Assembly (NCBI GenBank): GCA_021298375.1
Contig: JAJTFE010000015.1
Coordinates: 1 to 55,370, forward strand
Origin: Blastopirellula sp.
Lineage (GTDB): Bacteria; Planctomycetota; Planctomycetia; Pirellulales; Pirellulaceae
Direction: 5' to 3'
DNA length: 55,370 nucleotides
This document shows positions 8,663-18,402 of the stretch, piece after piece; positions within the stretch are counted from its first letter, which is position 1, and each line of letters starts with the position of its first letter. Under the pieces are notes generated by a model. The model ran no database searches and was not told the DNA's origin. It was given only the letters and a program-made list of their open reading frames with translations. The translations under genes and the position numbers were made by a program.

Positions 8663-9979
8663 TTATTGGTGCCGCTCAGCCAAGCTCCCGATCGCCTTGG
8701 CTAGATCCAGTTCCGATTTCGCCTGTTCAATCACTGCCGTTACCCGTTGCGATTCGGCAGCCATCAGGCGCTGCTCCAGTTCCAGAAATCGCTCCATGTT
8801 GACCGGCTCGATTGCGCGCAACTGCTCAATGTCCTCAAGTGACTGCTGCAGGCTTGCGATTGACTCGTCCGCAATCCGGAGCTGTTCGATGGCAGTCCAG
8901 CGTCGGGCGAAAGCCAAGTTGACCTCGAGCGAGATTTGTTTCTGATTCTCCGCCAAGAGAGCACACAATTGGGTTCGCAATTGGGATCGCGCTGCGTCCT
9001 CCCAGTCGGCACGCCGGCAAAGTAGCCAACTGGCTGGTGGCGGAGGGATCGTCAATTCAGCCCAGGGCGAAAGCGCACCTGCCTGACCAGTCAATTGCTC
9101 AGGGGCAACGGCGCCAAGGCAGGATTGAAGCGCGAGTAAAGCCTGGCGGTCAGCCCGTTTCTGCTGAGCGCGTTCGAGGCAGGAGGGCAGGTCATCGGGA
9201 AGGCCCAGAGGGAGGATGGGTTGAGTAGGCCAAATCGGGATCGTCGGCTCGTGACTGAGGTTCAGGAGCAGTTCCAGGCCCACGGTGGCGGTTTGATACT
9301 CACGGGCCAGTTGAGCGAATTGTCGGTCCAACTCGAGTCGCTGTCGGTCGAGTTCCCGAGCGTCCAAATCGAGAGGCAGCCCCTGAGTCCGAAACTTTTC
9401 CAGTATTCTTTCGCGGCGGTCACTTCCCTGCCGCGCCTGCTCAAGAAGTTGATTCTGCAGGTAGCACTCCTGCAGTCCCAGCAATGCCTCACTTGCCCGG
9501 GCGATAGCGAGATTGCCGGCGTGGGCTGCTTGAAAGTCCAAAGCCGTTCGGAGGCAGGCGGGAGTCTCGGCTCGCTCAAGGCACGGTAAGGGCGCGGCCA
9601 GGAGTTGGCAGGTGCTGTCACCTTGGACCGCGAGCGTTTGTAACTCCTCCCAGGAAAGCAGGCGTACGGATACCGCTTCAGAGATTGCCAGGGGCTGGCC
9701 GGCAAGTGAGGGGAGAGATTGCCAAGACAGGTCGGGCCGAGTCGCTAAGGGAACTTGAGTCAGGCTGATTTTTTCTGCCACTGGACAGCAGGCCTGGGGT
9801 GAACACTCCGCAGAGTTGCCGCACCAAGTTACGGCAGACTTGCGCGCAAACGGTTGCAGTGCGCAGCCCGCCGAAAGCAAAACGACCAGCAGCGTAAGCC
9901 ACAGGCAAACGAGCCCTCCCGCCCGGACTGGGCGCGGATCATGGTTCGGGATGAGGTTGCTGGCGGGGCGCATCTTCAC
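8663..9979 (-). CDS. TolC-like outer-membrane efflux lipoprotein (putative)
   Basis: This 438-residue protein probably forms the outer-membrane duct for the neighbouring exporter. A lipoprotein signal ends in the lipobox LLSAGC (Cys39). The mature part is rich in Leu/Gln/Glu/Arg and shows two long helical coiled-coil stretches (about 140-240 and 310-438), each with the small-residue and LELLLNL-type segments seen in outer-membrane factors. Overall similarity is weak and the protein is short at the N-terminus compared with TolC. It converges on the exporter operon 72 bp away, which supports the role. Several non-lipobox cysteines in the first 130 mature residues are unusual for an envelope protein. 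Confidence 0.65.
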   Translation of the reverse strand: MKMRPASNLIPNHDPRPVRAGGLVCLWLTLLVVLLSAGCALQPFARKSAVTWCGNSAECSPQACCPVAEKISLTQVPLATRPDLSWQSLPSLAGQPLAISEAVSVRLLSWEELQTLAVQGDSTCQLLAAPLPCLERAETPACLRTALDFQAAHAGNLAIARASEALLGLQECYLQNQLLEQARQGSDRRERILEKFRTQGLPLDLDARELDRQRLELDRQFAQLAREYQTATVGLELLLNLSHEPTIPIWPTQPILPLGLPDDLPSCLERAQQKRADRQALLALQSCLGAVAPEQLTGQAGALSPWAELTIPPPPASWLLCRRADWEDAARSQLRTQLCALLAENQKQISLEVNLAFARRWTAIEQLRIADESIASLQQSLEDIEQLRAIEPVNMERFLELEQRLMAAESQRVTAVIEQAKSELDLAKAIGSLAERHQ

Positions 9980-10140
9980 ATTACCGACGGAGTGATATCC
10001 GGAGGGCAGCCCGGTCCAAGGGCCCCCTTTTTCGGTAATATCGACATCAAACGCTCGACCGTCAGACTTTTCCCCTGTCGTACCGACTGGGCAAGATTTA
10101 GCGGTCAGGTAAGCAGGGAGATGCTTACCACCTGAGCAGC

Positions 10141-12108
10141 TTACTGGTTTTCATCCAGCAAATGCTGACGGACGAACATCACTGTCGCATAAAACTGGAA
10201 ATCCGCATTTCCCTTTTTGCGGAAACCATGTCCCTCATCCTTGGCATTCAAGTACCAGACTGGCCCACCGTTGCCGCGAACTTTCGCGACCATCTGCTCG
10301 GCCTCGCTCAACGGAACCCGAGGGTCGTTCGCTCCTTGAACGACGAACAGCGGTTTCGTGATTCGGCTGGCGTTATTCAAGGGTGCGATTTTCTCGAAAA
10401 ACTCGGCAAGGACTGGGTCTCGCTCATCGCCGTACTCCACGCGTCTCAGGTCCCGGCGGTAGCTTTCCGTATTTTTGAGGAAAGTCGCGAAATGTGAGAT
10501 TCCGACGACATCGAGCGAGCAGCGGACTCGGTCGTTGTAGTTGGTGGCGACGGCCAGCGTCATGTAACCACCATAACTGCCACCTGTCACCATCACGCGA
10601 TTGGGGTCGAGTTCAGGTTGGGCGGCGATCCAATCGAGCAGAGCTCCGATGTCCTGGACCGAATCTTCCCGCTTCAGGCCGTTATCCAGTTTGACGAACG
10701 TCTTGCCGTACCCCGTGGAGCCGCGAACGTTGGGGAAGATCATGGCAACTCCCAGCTCGTTCATGAAGAAGTTGTTTCGGCCCTGAAACGTCGGGCGGGA
10801 TTGGCCCTCCGGGCCGCCGTGAATGTTGATGATTACCGGACGTCGGCCGGTAAACTGGGGTGCAGCCGGATAATAGAAGCCCGTGACCTCGAGTTGATCG
10901 AACGATTTCCAGCTGATCAACCGCGGCTCGACCAAGCTGTCAGCATTCAGGCCGCCCAGTTCACTTTCGGTCCAGCGAACCACTTCTCCCGAGTCGGCAT
11001 TCCAACTGAAGATATCCGAAGTGGAGCGGGCCGAACTGACAGAGAAAGCGACGAGTCGATTGTTTTCGTGCCAACTCCCTCCGCCGATCACACCCTGCGG
11101 CAAGCCTTCGATCGGGCGGATTTGTCGGGTTGCTGTATCCATCACATAAGCCTTGGAGACGCCCGCTTCGTTGACGATCAGGCAGATCCGTTTGCCATCC
11201 TTGGAGAGGTCAAAGCCATCGACATCCCACTTGATTGAGTCCGTGAGAATCTCGAGCTTTCCGGTTTCGAGATTCCAAAAGGCAAGCCGCTTGAATTCGC
11301 TGTCCTGATCGGTGGTCACGTAGAAGCCGCGACCATCGGGGCTGAACTTTCCACCCCCCCACGAAACTTCCTGCTCAGGATTGTTCAGCTGCCGCCGCTC
11401 ACCGTTGGAGGCATTGACCAGCCAAAGATTGCTCCGAGTTACGGAGAGGTATTCTCCCATCAGGATTTGACGATCGTCCGGTGACCAATCCAGCGCTCCC
11501 CAGCCACCGCCGCTGAGTTCAGCCAGAAGCTGATTCGATTCAGGGGCTGTCGGGTCGAGCAGCCAAAGGTCGCGGTCGGCTCCGTTGCGACGGGTGGAAG
11601 AATAGGCGATCCGGTTTTTGGCATGATTCCAGATCCAACCGCCATTTTGTGATCGGCCACCATCGCTGAGTAGCGTCACTTTACCGGTATCTCGATCGAA
11701 CCGGTAAAGTTGGGCAAACTCGTTGCCCCCGGAGTCGCGAGTAAACAGGAAGTACCGGCCGCTGACAGGTTCCCAATCGGCCGCGCCGACCGGTTCATTG
11801 AAGAATGTCAATTGCCGACGGGCTCCTCCTGGAATCTTGACTTCGTGGATTTGATTCGTGTTGCCGAAACGTGTTGAAATCAGCATCTCAGTCCGCTCTG
11901 GATGCCAGCTGACGAATCCGGCACTGCGCGATTCGGTATAGCGACGCACCTCGTCGGCAAGCGTTCCGGGGATCTCGGGGATCCCCTCTGCCACCAGGTT
12001 GTCAGTCGGACGAATCGGAGGCGTCTGAGACCAGACGGGCGTTGGCCGTTCAACTGAGAAGCAGAGGACCGTCAGAATGAATGCGGCGGGAAAGCAGCGG
12101 CGAAACAT
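10141..12108 (-). CDS. S9 family prolyl oligopeptidase-type serine peptidase, secreted
   Basis: This 655-residue exopeptidase or oligopeptidase begins with a signal peptide (FPAAFILTVLCFSV, about residues 5-18). A beta-propeller of WD40/PD40-like blades follows (about 45-380), with repeated motifs of the type SPDGRGFYV. The C-terminal alpha/beta-hydrolase domain carries the catalytic triad Ser511 (GGSYGG), Asp595 (GANDPRVP) and His627 (DEGHGF). The start chosen is the ATG directly before the signal peptide; an open frame extends 75 codons upstream but shows no conserved features. The gene stands alone. It is probably involved in peptide scavenging in the periplasm. Confidence 0.9.
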   Translation of the reverse strand: MFRRCFPAAFILTVLCFSVERPTPVWSQTPPIRPTDNLVAEGIPEIPGTLADEVRRYTESRSAGFVSWHPERTEMLISTRFGNTNQIHEVKIPGGARRQLTFFNEPVGAADWEPVSGRYFLFTRDSGGNEFAQLYRFDRDTGKVTLLSDGGRSQNGGWIWNHAKNRIAYSSTRRNGADRDLWLLDPTAPESNQLLAELSGGGWGALDWSPDDRQILMGEYLSVTRSNLWLVNASNGERRQLNNPEQEVSWGGGKFSPDGRGFYVTTDQDSEFKRLAFWNLETGKLEILTDSIKWDVDGFDLSKDGKRICLIVNEAGVSKAYVMDTATRQIRPIEGLPQGVIGGGSWHENNRLVAFSVSSARSTSDIFSWNADSGEVVRWTESELGGLNADSLVEPRLISWKSFDQLEVTGFYYPAAPQFTGRRPVIINIHGGPEGQSRPTFQGRNNFFMNELGVAMIFPNVRGSTGYGKTFVKLDNGLKREDSVQDIGALLDWIAAQPELDPNRVMVTGGSYGGYMTLAVATNYNDRVRCSLDVVGISHFATFLKNTESYRRDLRRVEYGDERDPVLAEFFEKIAPLNNASRITKPLFVVQGANDPRVPLSEAEQMVAKVRGNGGPVWYLNAKDEGHGFRKKGNADFQFYATVMFVRQHLLDENQ

Positions 12109-12384
12109 GGTCAAGCTCGCAAGGCTGGGATGCTGGAAACAGACGATAACGATTTGCTTTTGGGCCCCCTGAGGAGGGCGTCCATGGGCAGTTGCTATTG
12201 TGGCAATTAGTCGGAACGCCTGCCAGTCGGGACTCTGCGATAAGCTGATTGCAGAGCCAAGTGGAATATCCGCCGCGGCAAGCCGAATAAGGCTGCTGCC
12301 CGAATCGATGGCCACGGGCAAGCGAGTGGTCAAAGCATCGATTGCCTCAAATTGGGCCCAGATTTCCGGGGGGAATGGCGGCCT

Positions 12385-13815
12385 TTATTCATGCGGCAAC
12401 AAATCGGGCTCGATGACGCGTTTGCTTTTCCAGGAACCTTGAGCGAAGCGGGCCCAGTAAATCAGCCCCAGCAGGCAAACCCAGATCGTGACCCAAGTCC
12501 AACAGGCGTGCAGGCCAAAGCCGAGGTAACGCATGCCGACCCAAGTCACAATGGCGAGCAACCCGCCCATCAGCAAACTCGCGAACATGACAAAACGCGT
12601 ATCTCCGGCACCTTTGATGGCCGAGACGAAAATCATGTTGAGCGCGTCGAAGACGTTGTAAAGCGCGACATAGCGGAGGAGAATTACCGCGATTTGTTTG
12701 ACTTCCGGCCGGGCGGCCTGCGGATCTTCGCTGCGGATTCCAAGCAGGAACAGGTCGGGCATAAGGACGTAGCCCAGAGATATCAGGACCATGTAGGTCA
12801 GCGTGATTGCCAGCGAGTTCCAAACCGCGCGACTGGCGAGTTCGACTTCATTGGCCCCTAGGCGTTGGCCCACCAGAATGGATACGGCTGCGCCAAACCC
12901 GAAGACGGGCATAAAGGCAAACGAGCTGATGTTGAAGGCGAGATTGGTCGATGCCAGTTCGGTTTGACCCAGCCTGCCGACCAGAAAGACGAAGGCGGTA
13001 AAGCCTCCCGCCTCGAGCAAAAACTGGATTCCACCCGGCCCGCCGTATCGGAGCAACCGGGTGAGTTGATTGGCGTTGAGGCGCCAATGTCCGGTCAAAT
13101 AATCGCGTCGGTTTACCGGGCGCAAAAAAAGCCAGGCATACACTAGAAGCTTGGCGTAAAACGCGACCACAGTCGCGAGGGCGGCTCCAGGAACACCACC
13201 GGGGGCCAAGCCCCAACCGCCAAATATCCACCAATAGTCGAGCACGATGTTCAAAACCGCGGCTCCGGCATCGACGAGCATCACAATCCAGGTTTGCCCG
13301 CGACCGGAAAAAAAGCTGGACAGCGAATGAGACAAGAGCAGTGCCGGAGTGCCCCAGGAAAGCCAAGTGAAATACTTGATTTCATCGGCCATAATTTCGG
13401 GCGTGTGCCCGACCCAGGCAAAAACCATGGGCGCAAGAGGGATGAGCAGCAGCATCAGCGGGGAAATGAGCAAGGCGATCCAGTTCCCTTGCCAAACGAT
13501 CGGTCCGATCTTTTCCGGATGGCCAGCCCCCGAATACTGGGAGACAAAGGTCTGAACGTACATGCAGGTGCCAATGGCAATGCTGATCGTCGTCCACCAA
13601 AAGAGAGAGGCAGGGAAAACGGCCGCCAGCGCCGTCTCGGACCAGTGAAAGAGAAAAATCCGGTCGATGAACGAGAGGATGGTCCAGGAAAGACTGGAAA
13701 TCACCATTGGAAAGGCAAGTCGCAGGATCTCCCGACCACCTGATGGCTGCGACCACCAGTTTCCAGCCGAGACGGCTGCGGCAGGGTCTCCAGAGCCGGA
13801 CGCGGTGGAATTCAT
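12385..13815 (-). CDS. MATE family multidrug/Na+ efflux transporter
   Basis: This 476-residue inner-membrane protein has about twelve hydrophobic helices in two similar halves, the usual length and topology of NorM/DinF-type MATE transporters. Typical segments include AFPMVISSLSWT near the N-terminus, GAALATV in the loop region and the second-half FGFGAAVSILVGQRLGA. The substrate cannot be predicted. The N-terminus carries about 25 polar residues before the first helix. It is separated from secDF by a strong terminator, so it is expressed independently. Confidence 0.9.
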   Translation of the reverse strand: MNSTASGSGDPAAAVSAGNWWSQPSGGREILRLAFPMVISSLSWTILSFIDRIFLFHWSETALAAVFPASLFWWTTISIAIGTCMYVQTFVSQYSGAGHPEKIGPIVWQGNWIALLISPLMLLLIPLAPMVFAWVGHTPEIMADEIKYFTWLSWGTPALLLSHSLSSFFSGRGQTWIVMLVDAGAAVLNIVLDYWWIFGGWGLAPGGVPGAALATVVAFYAKLLVYAWLFLRPVNRRDYLTGHWRLNANQLTRLLRYGGPGGIQFLLEAGGFTAFVFLVGRLGQTELASTNLAFNISSFAFMPVFGFGAAVSILVGQRLGANEVELASRAVWNSLAITLTYMVLISLGYVLMPDLFLLGIRSEDPQAARPEVKQIAVILLRYVALYNVFDALNMIFVSAIKGAGDTRFVMFASLLMGGLLAIVTWVGMRYLGFGLHACWTWVTIWVCLLGLIYWARFAQGSWKSKRVIEPDLLPHE

Positions 13816-13919
13816 GGGTGCCAGTGCTTGATGGGGAACGAGGGACGGAAAACAGGTTGCCTGCTGCGGCCCGAAAGGAATATTTCCTGAGAGCAGTTGC
13901 CATCCGAATTTGTTCGGTC

Positions 13920-13964
13920 AAAAAACAAAAACGCACCTGACAACCGTTCGCGGAGGCAGGTGCG
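13920..13964 (-). terminator. Rho-independent terminator after secDF
   Basis: On the minus strand, CGCACCTG pairs perfectly with CAGGTGCG (outer stem 13957-13964 with 13932-13939). The inner loop can extend the stem partly. It is followed by TTTTTGTTTTTT. It ends the secDF transcript about 75 bp past the stop codon. Confidence 0.9.
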
Positions 13965-14036
13965 GTTTCAGATTCAGCCGTACAGCCTGCTTTTTGGGCT
14001 GTTGAATTCCGGGTGTGGAAAAAACATCTCGGCCAA

Positions 14037-17000
14037 TCAGACCTTGGCCGTTTCTTCCTCGACACGATTCGGGTCGAAGCCGAGTTTGTTGATCATCCAA
14101 ACGGCGATCGGAGCGGCGACGAACACCGAACTATAGGTTCCGACCAAGACGCCGATACACATCGCAAAAGCGAAGCCGTGGACCGTTTCTCCACCAATCA
14201 GATAGAGAATGAAGACGACCGCAAAGGTAGTGCCCGCAGTCAAGAACGTTCGGCTCAAGGTTTGCGAGACAGCCTCGTTGACCATTTGGGATGACAACTC
14301 GAGCCGCTTTCCGCGGATCTCGCGAAGGCGGTCGAAAATCACAATCGTGTCATTGATCGAATAACCAATGATCGTGAGCAATGCTGCGATCATCGACAGG
14401 TTGATTTTGAACTTGTCGACCAAGGCAAAGCCGAGGTAATCGGCCACATAATGCGTCAGAGCAATCACGGCCAGTGTCACCAGGACGTCGTGGATCAAGG
14501 CGACCACGCCCGCGACACCAAAGGCCACATTCTGAAAGCGAATCCAGACGTACAGAATGATTCCGATGCAGGAGGCGAGGATGGCAGCAAAGGCTTGCCA
14601 CTGAGCATCCTTGGCCACTTGCCCACCCACGTCACTGTTGGTCGGGAACATCGCCTGTTGATTGAAGCCTTCCTGCCACTTTTCCAGAATCAACTTGGCA
14701 TCATCTGGCTGGCTGGTCTCCAGTTCCACAACCCAATTCTTCAATGGAGTGGCCAGTGCTGAGCCTTCCGTCGGCAAGTCTGGAGAGGAGAGGCGAATCT
14801 GGTCTTCCTCAACCGGGCGGTCGAGTTTGGCTGAGCCTTCTACCAGCATGGTGCGAATCGACTTCCCCGTTATCTTGTCCTTAAAGGTCAGGTTGACCTT
14901 GCTGCGGTAACGCTGCTGTGAGACCGCTCCCTTGGCTGCAGCGGCTCCGTCCGTGGTTGCTTGCCCACCAGCGGCCGGTGTGCCTGGAGTGGCTTCCGGA
15001 TTTTGAGGGGCCGGCGTTTGGCTGGTCCCTGATTGTGGATCAGCGGCCGGTGGAGCACCAATCGAAGGGGCTGAGGGTTCCTGGAATGCAATCATCCCCA
15101 CCGATGCGGGAAGCCGCAGTGTCATCCCCAGGAGCATCCTCGCCCAAGCAGCCTGGCTGTAGCCGAGTTTGTTTGCCGGGGCGTTTGTAGAACCGGTTGC
15201 CGGTGGGTTATTTCCACCCGTGGCCGGAGCAGTCGAACTCTCGCCGACCTTTTCAGTCGTGATTGCAGTCGAGTCGAACTTGACTTCGTGCAACTCCAGT
15301 TTGCCTTTAAAAACTTCCTGGAGAATCTCGTCGAGCCGTTTCCAGTCGTTACCCTTGGCAACGTCCGGAGAGGGGACATTGCTGTCAATCTTGAAAGTCC
15401 GTTGGGGGAATTGCTTGTCATCCAATTCGGTTGCCGAGAAAGTGACCTTCTCGTCGCCGAACTTGAAATCCTGCGCATCCAGAGTTCTGCGAACTTCGTC
15501 AATGTTGGTGGGCTGGTTGAACACAACCTGGGCCGTTGAGCCACCGCGCAGGTCGATGTCCAGCAGCTTGCTTCCCAAAGTAAACATCCCCAGCAGGCCA
15601 AGCCCAATGACGGCGGCTGACAAGGCGAAGCAAATCCCCTTCTTGCTCAGGAAATCGAAAACCTTTCCGGTCGGGAAGACTTGCATCATTCGGAGCTTGG
15701 TGATCCAACCCCGCTTTTCAGCGATGTTGAAAATTGTCCAGGAGCAGAAGATGGCGGTGAACATGCTGCTTACCACGCCAAGGATCAGCGTGATGGCAAA
15801 GCCTTTCAGCTGCTCGGTTCCGATCACGTACAAAATCAGAGCGGCGAGTACGGTGGTCAGGTTGGAGTCGACAATCGTAATCGTGGCCCGTTCAAAACCG
15901 GTTCGGAAGGCAGCTCGCAGGCTGGCTCCCTTTTCCAGTTCTTCGCGGATTCGTTCATAGATCAAGACGTTCGAGTCGACTGCCATGCCGATCGTCAAAA
16001 TCATGCCCGCCAGACCGGTCAGGGTCAGCGGCTGGTTGATTGCCATCACGACGGCCAAGGTCAACACGAGGTTGAGGAACAGGGCAATGTTGGCAATCGT
16101 TCCGGCAAACCATTGGTAATAAACCATGACAAATACGAAGATCGCGAGGTAAGAGACGATCAGGGCGTAAATGCCCTTCTGCTTCAGTTCCTCGCCGAGG
16201 GTCGATTGGACGAATTGCTTGCTGATCGGCACAGGGTTGAGCGCAACGTCAATTTTGCCGCTCTGCAAGGTGATGATCAGGTCCTCGATTTCCTTTTCGG
16301 TAAATCGCCCCTCGATCACGCCACTTCCGGAAATCTCGGAATTGATGGTAGGTGCCGAGTGGACCTGGTCGTCGATCACGATCCCCAGGTGGTACTTGTT
16401 GCCATCCTCAGTTGGGCGGTAGCGGGTCGTGAGTTTTCGCATCTTGGACACGGCCGGTCCACGAATCGAAAAAGCGACGCTGGGGCGACCATACTGGTCG
16501 ATGCTCTGCATGATGTTGTAGAGATCTTTTCCTTCAACATTCATGTCTTCGCGGGGTTCGAGCATCAGAACCTGGGGAGACCGAATTCCCTTTTCCTTGA
16601 GCCACACGGCAAAGTCGCGTCCGGAGTCCTTGGAGACGAACGGCACTTCGCTCATGTTGATGAGTTGGCCCGTTTGCCGATCGCGAACGAGCGCCGAGGG
16701 AACAGGGACATCCTTGATTGGAATAATCGTGTCGGGGGTGACTTCCTCGGTGACATTTTCCCGAGCCAAGGAGTACCAGCGAGCCGCCACATACTGCTGG
16801 CCTTCGGCGTTGGTCATCATGATGTTTCGGGAGGTTTCGCCCTTGGCCGCCAAGGCCTCGGCCGCAGCGATTTCCTTGTTGTGAATTCCTCCGCTCGTCG
16901 CCACGATCCGGAACTGCAGGTGTCCAGTTCGCACCAGTCGTTGCCAAATCTCGTCAGCGGCCGCTTCGTCGACCTCCGGAATGATCAGCTCGATTTTGTC

Positions 17001-17429
17001 GGCTCCCAAGGCGCGGATCACAATTTCACTCACGCCGCCCGGGTTAATCCGCTGTGACAGAGTCCCAATGATGTCGGCCGCAGTGAAGTTGCTCAAATTG
17101 GTTGTCTGCTCGCCTTCGAAGGCGTCCATGTTGAGCTGACCGATGTAGCTGATGCCACCCCGCAAGTCGACGCCGAACTTTGGCGGCCACTTGGTGGCAA
17201 TCATCAGGGCGGCGATCGCCAGCACAAAGAGAATCAGCCAGACGCGGCCCAATTGCTCGGGCATCCGAATGGACTTGGCAAAAGCACTGGCCAAGAACCA
17301 GGTCAGGACGACAGCCAGGACCAACAGTCCAAGCAATCCAAATCCAGACTTCCACCAGGGAAGAGCCACTTCAGCAGCTCCGGTTTGGCTCAGCAGGTGA
17401 AACAGGGAAACGAGCGGATTGAGCAACAT
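14037..17429 (-). CDS. secDF: Protein translocase fused SecD-SecF
   Basis: This 1130-residue inner-membrane protein uses the proton gradient to drive late steps of Sec export. The SecD half has two N-terminal helices (about 30-50 and 62-80), the motif GVDLRGGISYIGQ (86-98), a large periplasmic domain and a five-helix block with Asp485 in MAVDSNVLIYERIREE. The SecF half starts near 590, with LLDIDLRGGSTAQVVF (622-637) and Asp1027 in GYSINDTIVIFDRLRE. An extra helix precedes the usual first SecD helix. Oddly, the SecF periplasmic region holds a Pro/Gln/Ala/Thr-rich stretch at about 730-840 that is not part of the normal fold. YajC lies upstream on the same strand but 547 bp away. Confidence 0.95.
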   Translation of the reverse strand: MLLNPLVSLFHLLSQTGAAEVALPWWKSGFGLLGLLVLAVVLTWFLASAFAKSIRMPEQLGRVWLILFVLAIAALMIATKWPPKFGVDLRGGISYIGQLNMDAFEGEQTTNLSNFTAADIIGTLSQRINPGGVSEIVIRALGADKIELIIPEVDEAAADEIWQRLVRTGHLQFRIVATSGGIHNKEIAAAEALAAKGETSRNIMMTNAEGQQYVAARWYSLARENVTEEVTPDTIIPIKDVPVPSALVRDRQTGQLINMSEVPFVSKDSGRDFAVWLKEKGIRSPQVLMLEPREDMNVEGKDLYNIMQSIDQYGRPSVAFSIRGPAVSKMRKLTTRYRPTEDGNKYHLGIVIDDQVHSAPTINSEISGSGVIEGRFTEKEIEDLIITLQSGKIDVALNPVPISKQFVQSTLGEELKQKGIYALIVSYLAIFVFVMVYYQWFAGTIANIALFLNLVLTLAVVMAINQPLTLTGLAGMILTIGMAVDSNVLIYERIREELEKGASLRAAFRTGFERATITIVDSNLTTVLAALILYVIGTEQLKGFAITLILGVVSSMFTAIFCSWTIFNIAEKRGWITKLRMMQVFPTGKVFDFLSKKGICFALSAAVIGLGLLGMFTLGSKLLDIDLRGGSTAQVVFNQPTNIDEVRRTLDAQDFKFGDEKVTFSATELDDKQFPQRTFKIDSNVPSPDVAKGNDWKRLDEILQEVFKGKLELHEVKFDSTAITTEKVGESSTAPATGGNNPPATGSTNAPANKLGYSQAAWARMLLGMTLRLPASVGMIAFQEPSAPSIGAPPAADPQSGTSQTPAPQNPEATPGTPAAGGQATTDGAAAAKGAVSQQRYRSKVNLTFKDKITGKSIRTMLVEGSAKLDRPVEEDQIRLSSPDLPTEGSALATPLKNWVVELETSQPDDAKLILEKWQEGFNQQAMFPTNSDVGGQVAKDAQWQAFAAILASCIGIILYVWIRFQNVAFGVAGVVALIHDVLVTLAVIALTHYVADYLGFALVDKFKINLSMIAALLTIIGYSINDTIVIFDRLREIRGKRLELSSQMVNEAVSQTLSRTFLTAGTTFAVVFILYLIGGETVHGFAFAMCIGVLVGTYSSVFVAAPIAVWMINKLGFDPNRVEEETAKV

Positions 17430-17976
17430 GGTTTCAATTCCATTGAATTACGATCGCCGTTCGAAGAACGGTTGCCCGCGAAAGCGGAACTTTTAATGAT
17501 TCAGTTGTCGGTACGAATTGAGTGAACAACAGTTATCCAAACAAACCGGCTGGTGAGTTCACTGGTCCCCAGCCTTTCAATAATCTTCAACTACCAGCAT
17601 GCCGTTTGGGCTCGGCAGGCTGGTTTGGCCCAGTGCGCTGGACCTTAAATGCAAGCCAGCAAAACAGGCCGCGTCGGGCCGCAGGAAACAAAAAACCGGC
17701 TTGGCAGCTGGCTTTTGCGTTCCATTCAACCCCGCCCCACTTCGCCGAGTCGCTCTTCAAACCGCGCCCCAAGGTTGGTGAACGCGGCTTTCCCTTTCCG
17801 GCCGACTCGAATCGCTGGTGACGAAGTCGAGTCGGTCACCCGTTCCAGTCACTGTCGATGAAAGTTTGGAACTTCAAAAGTCAGGGCTGGAAACGGTCTG
17901 AGGCTGGTCAGGGGCAATCATGCAGGGCCGTCGGTCACTTGCAGCTGAGGCGGTTGCTTTCAGCTGAATTCCGAGC
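17430..17976. other. Long yajC-secDF spacer with two hairpins
   Basis: No gene is supported in these 547 bp. Two structures are visible: an imperfect hairpin at 17594-17623 (CCAGCATGCCG with CGGCAGGCTGG, one mismatch, 8-base loop) and a terminator-like hairpin at 17690-17716 (separate entry). The spacer suggests that secDF has its own promoter, or that read-through from yajC is attenuated. Neither is shown directly. Confidence 0.45.
17690..17716 (-). terminator. Possible weak terminator downstream of yajC
   Basis: On the minus strand AAAAGCCAGC pairs with GCCGGTTTTT across a TGCCAA loop (one G-U wobble and one A-C mismatch), followed by T-rich bases. It lies about 260 bp past the yajC stop, so it may be a terminator or attenuator between yajC and secDF. 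Confidence 0.35.
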
Positions 17977-18402
17977 TCAGCTGCTTTTGGTCGAGACATC
18001 CTTGGTGGCTTCGTCGTCCTTCAGCACGCGGACAATTGACTGCTTCAGCACCTGCAATTTGGTGTTGTTGTTTTCGTCGATCTTGATGGTGACAAACTCG
18101 GAGTCATTGCTGATGTTGACGACCGTGCCGAGCAAACCGCCCGCGGTGATCACACGGTCATTCTTCTTCAATTCCTCGAGGAGTTTCTTTTGGCGCTGCT
18201 GTTCCTTGGGCTGCGACTTCTGGGTCAGCAGCATGAACAGAAAGAGCAGCGGCAACATGAAGAGGAGGAAATTGAACGTGCCTCCAAACATTCCGCCATC
18301 CCCGGTTCCCGGGGCAGCGGCGCCGCCGGCACTCGGTTGCGCGGGCCCCGGAGGCGCGGTCAGTTGAGCCAACCACCAGAACATCCAAGCCATTTCACTC
18401 AT
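17977..18402 (-). CDS. yajC: Preprotein translocase subunit YajC
   Basis: This 141-residue protein is a small SecDF-associated membrane protein. A Gly/Ala/Pro-rich N-terminus (about 12-33) precedes one transmembrane helix (FLLFMLPLLFLFMLL, 42-56). The conserved cytoplasmic domain follows: RQKKLLEELKKNDRVITAGG (about 68-87) and the beta-strand region GTVVNISNDSEFVTIKID. It is longer than typical YajC (about 110) because of the N-terminal extension. A second ATG three codons in is an equally possible start. The gene lies upstream of secDF on the same strand, as in many bacteria. Confidence 0.92.
   Translation of the reverse strand: MSEMAWMFWWLAQLTAPPGPAQPSAGGAAAPGTGDGGMFGGTFNFLLFMLPLLFLFMLLTQKSQPKEQQRQKKLLEELKKNDRVITAGGLLGTVVNISNDSEFVTIKIDENNNTKLQVLKQSIVRVLKDDEATKDVSTKSS

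Noticed and set aside
15681..17057. Open frame of 458 codons on the plus strand
   Set aside because: It lies antisense to secDF and has no recognisable domain.
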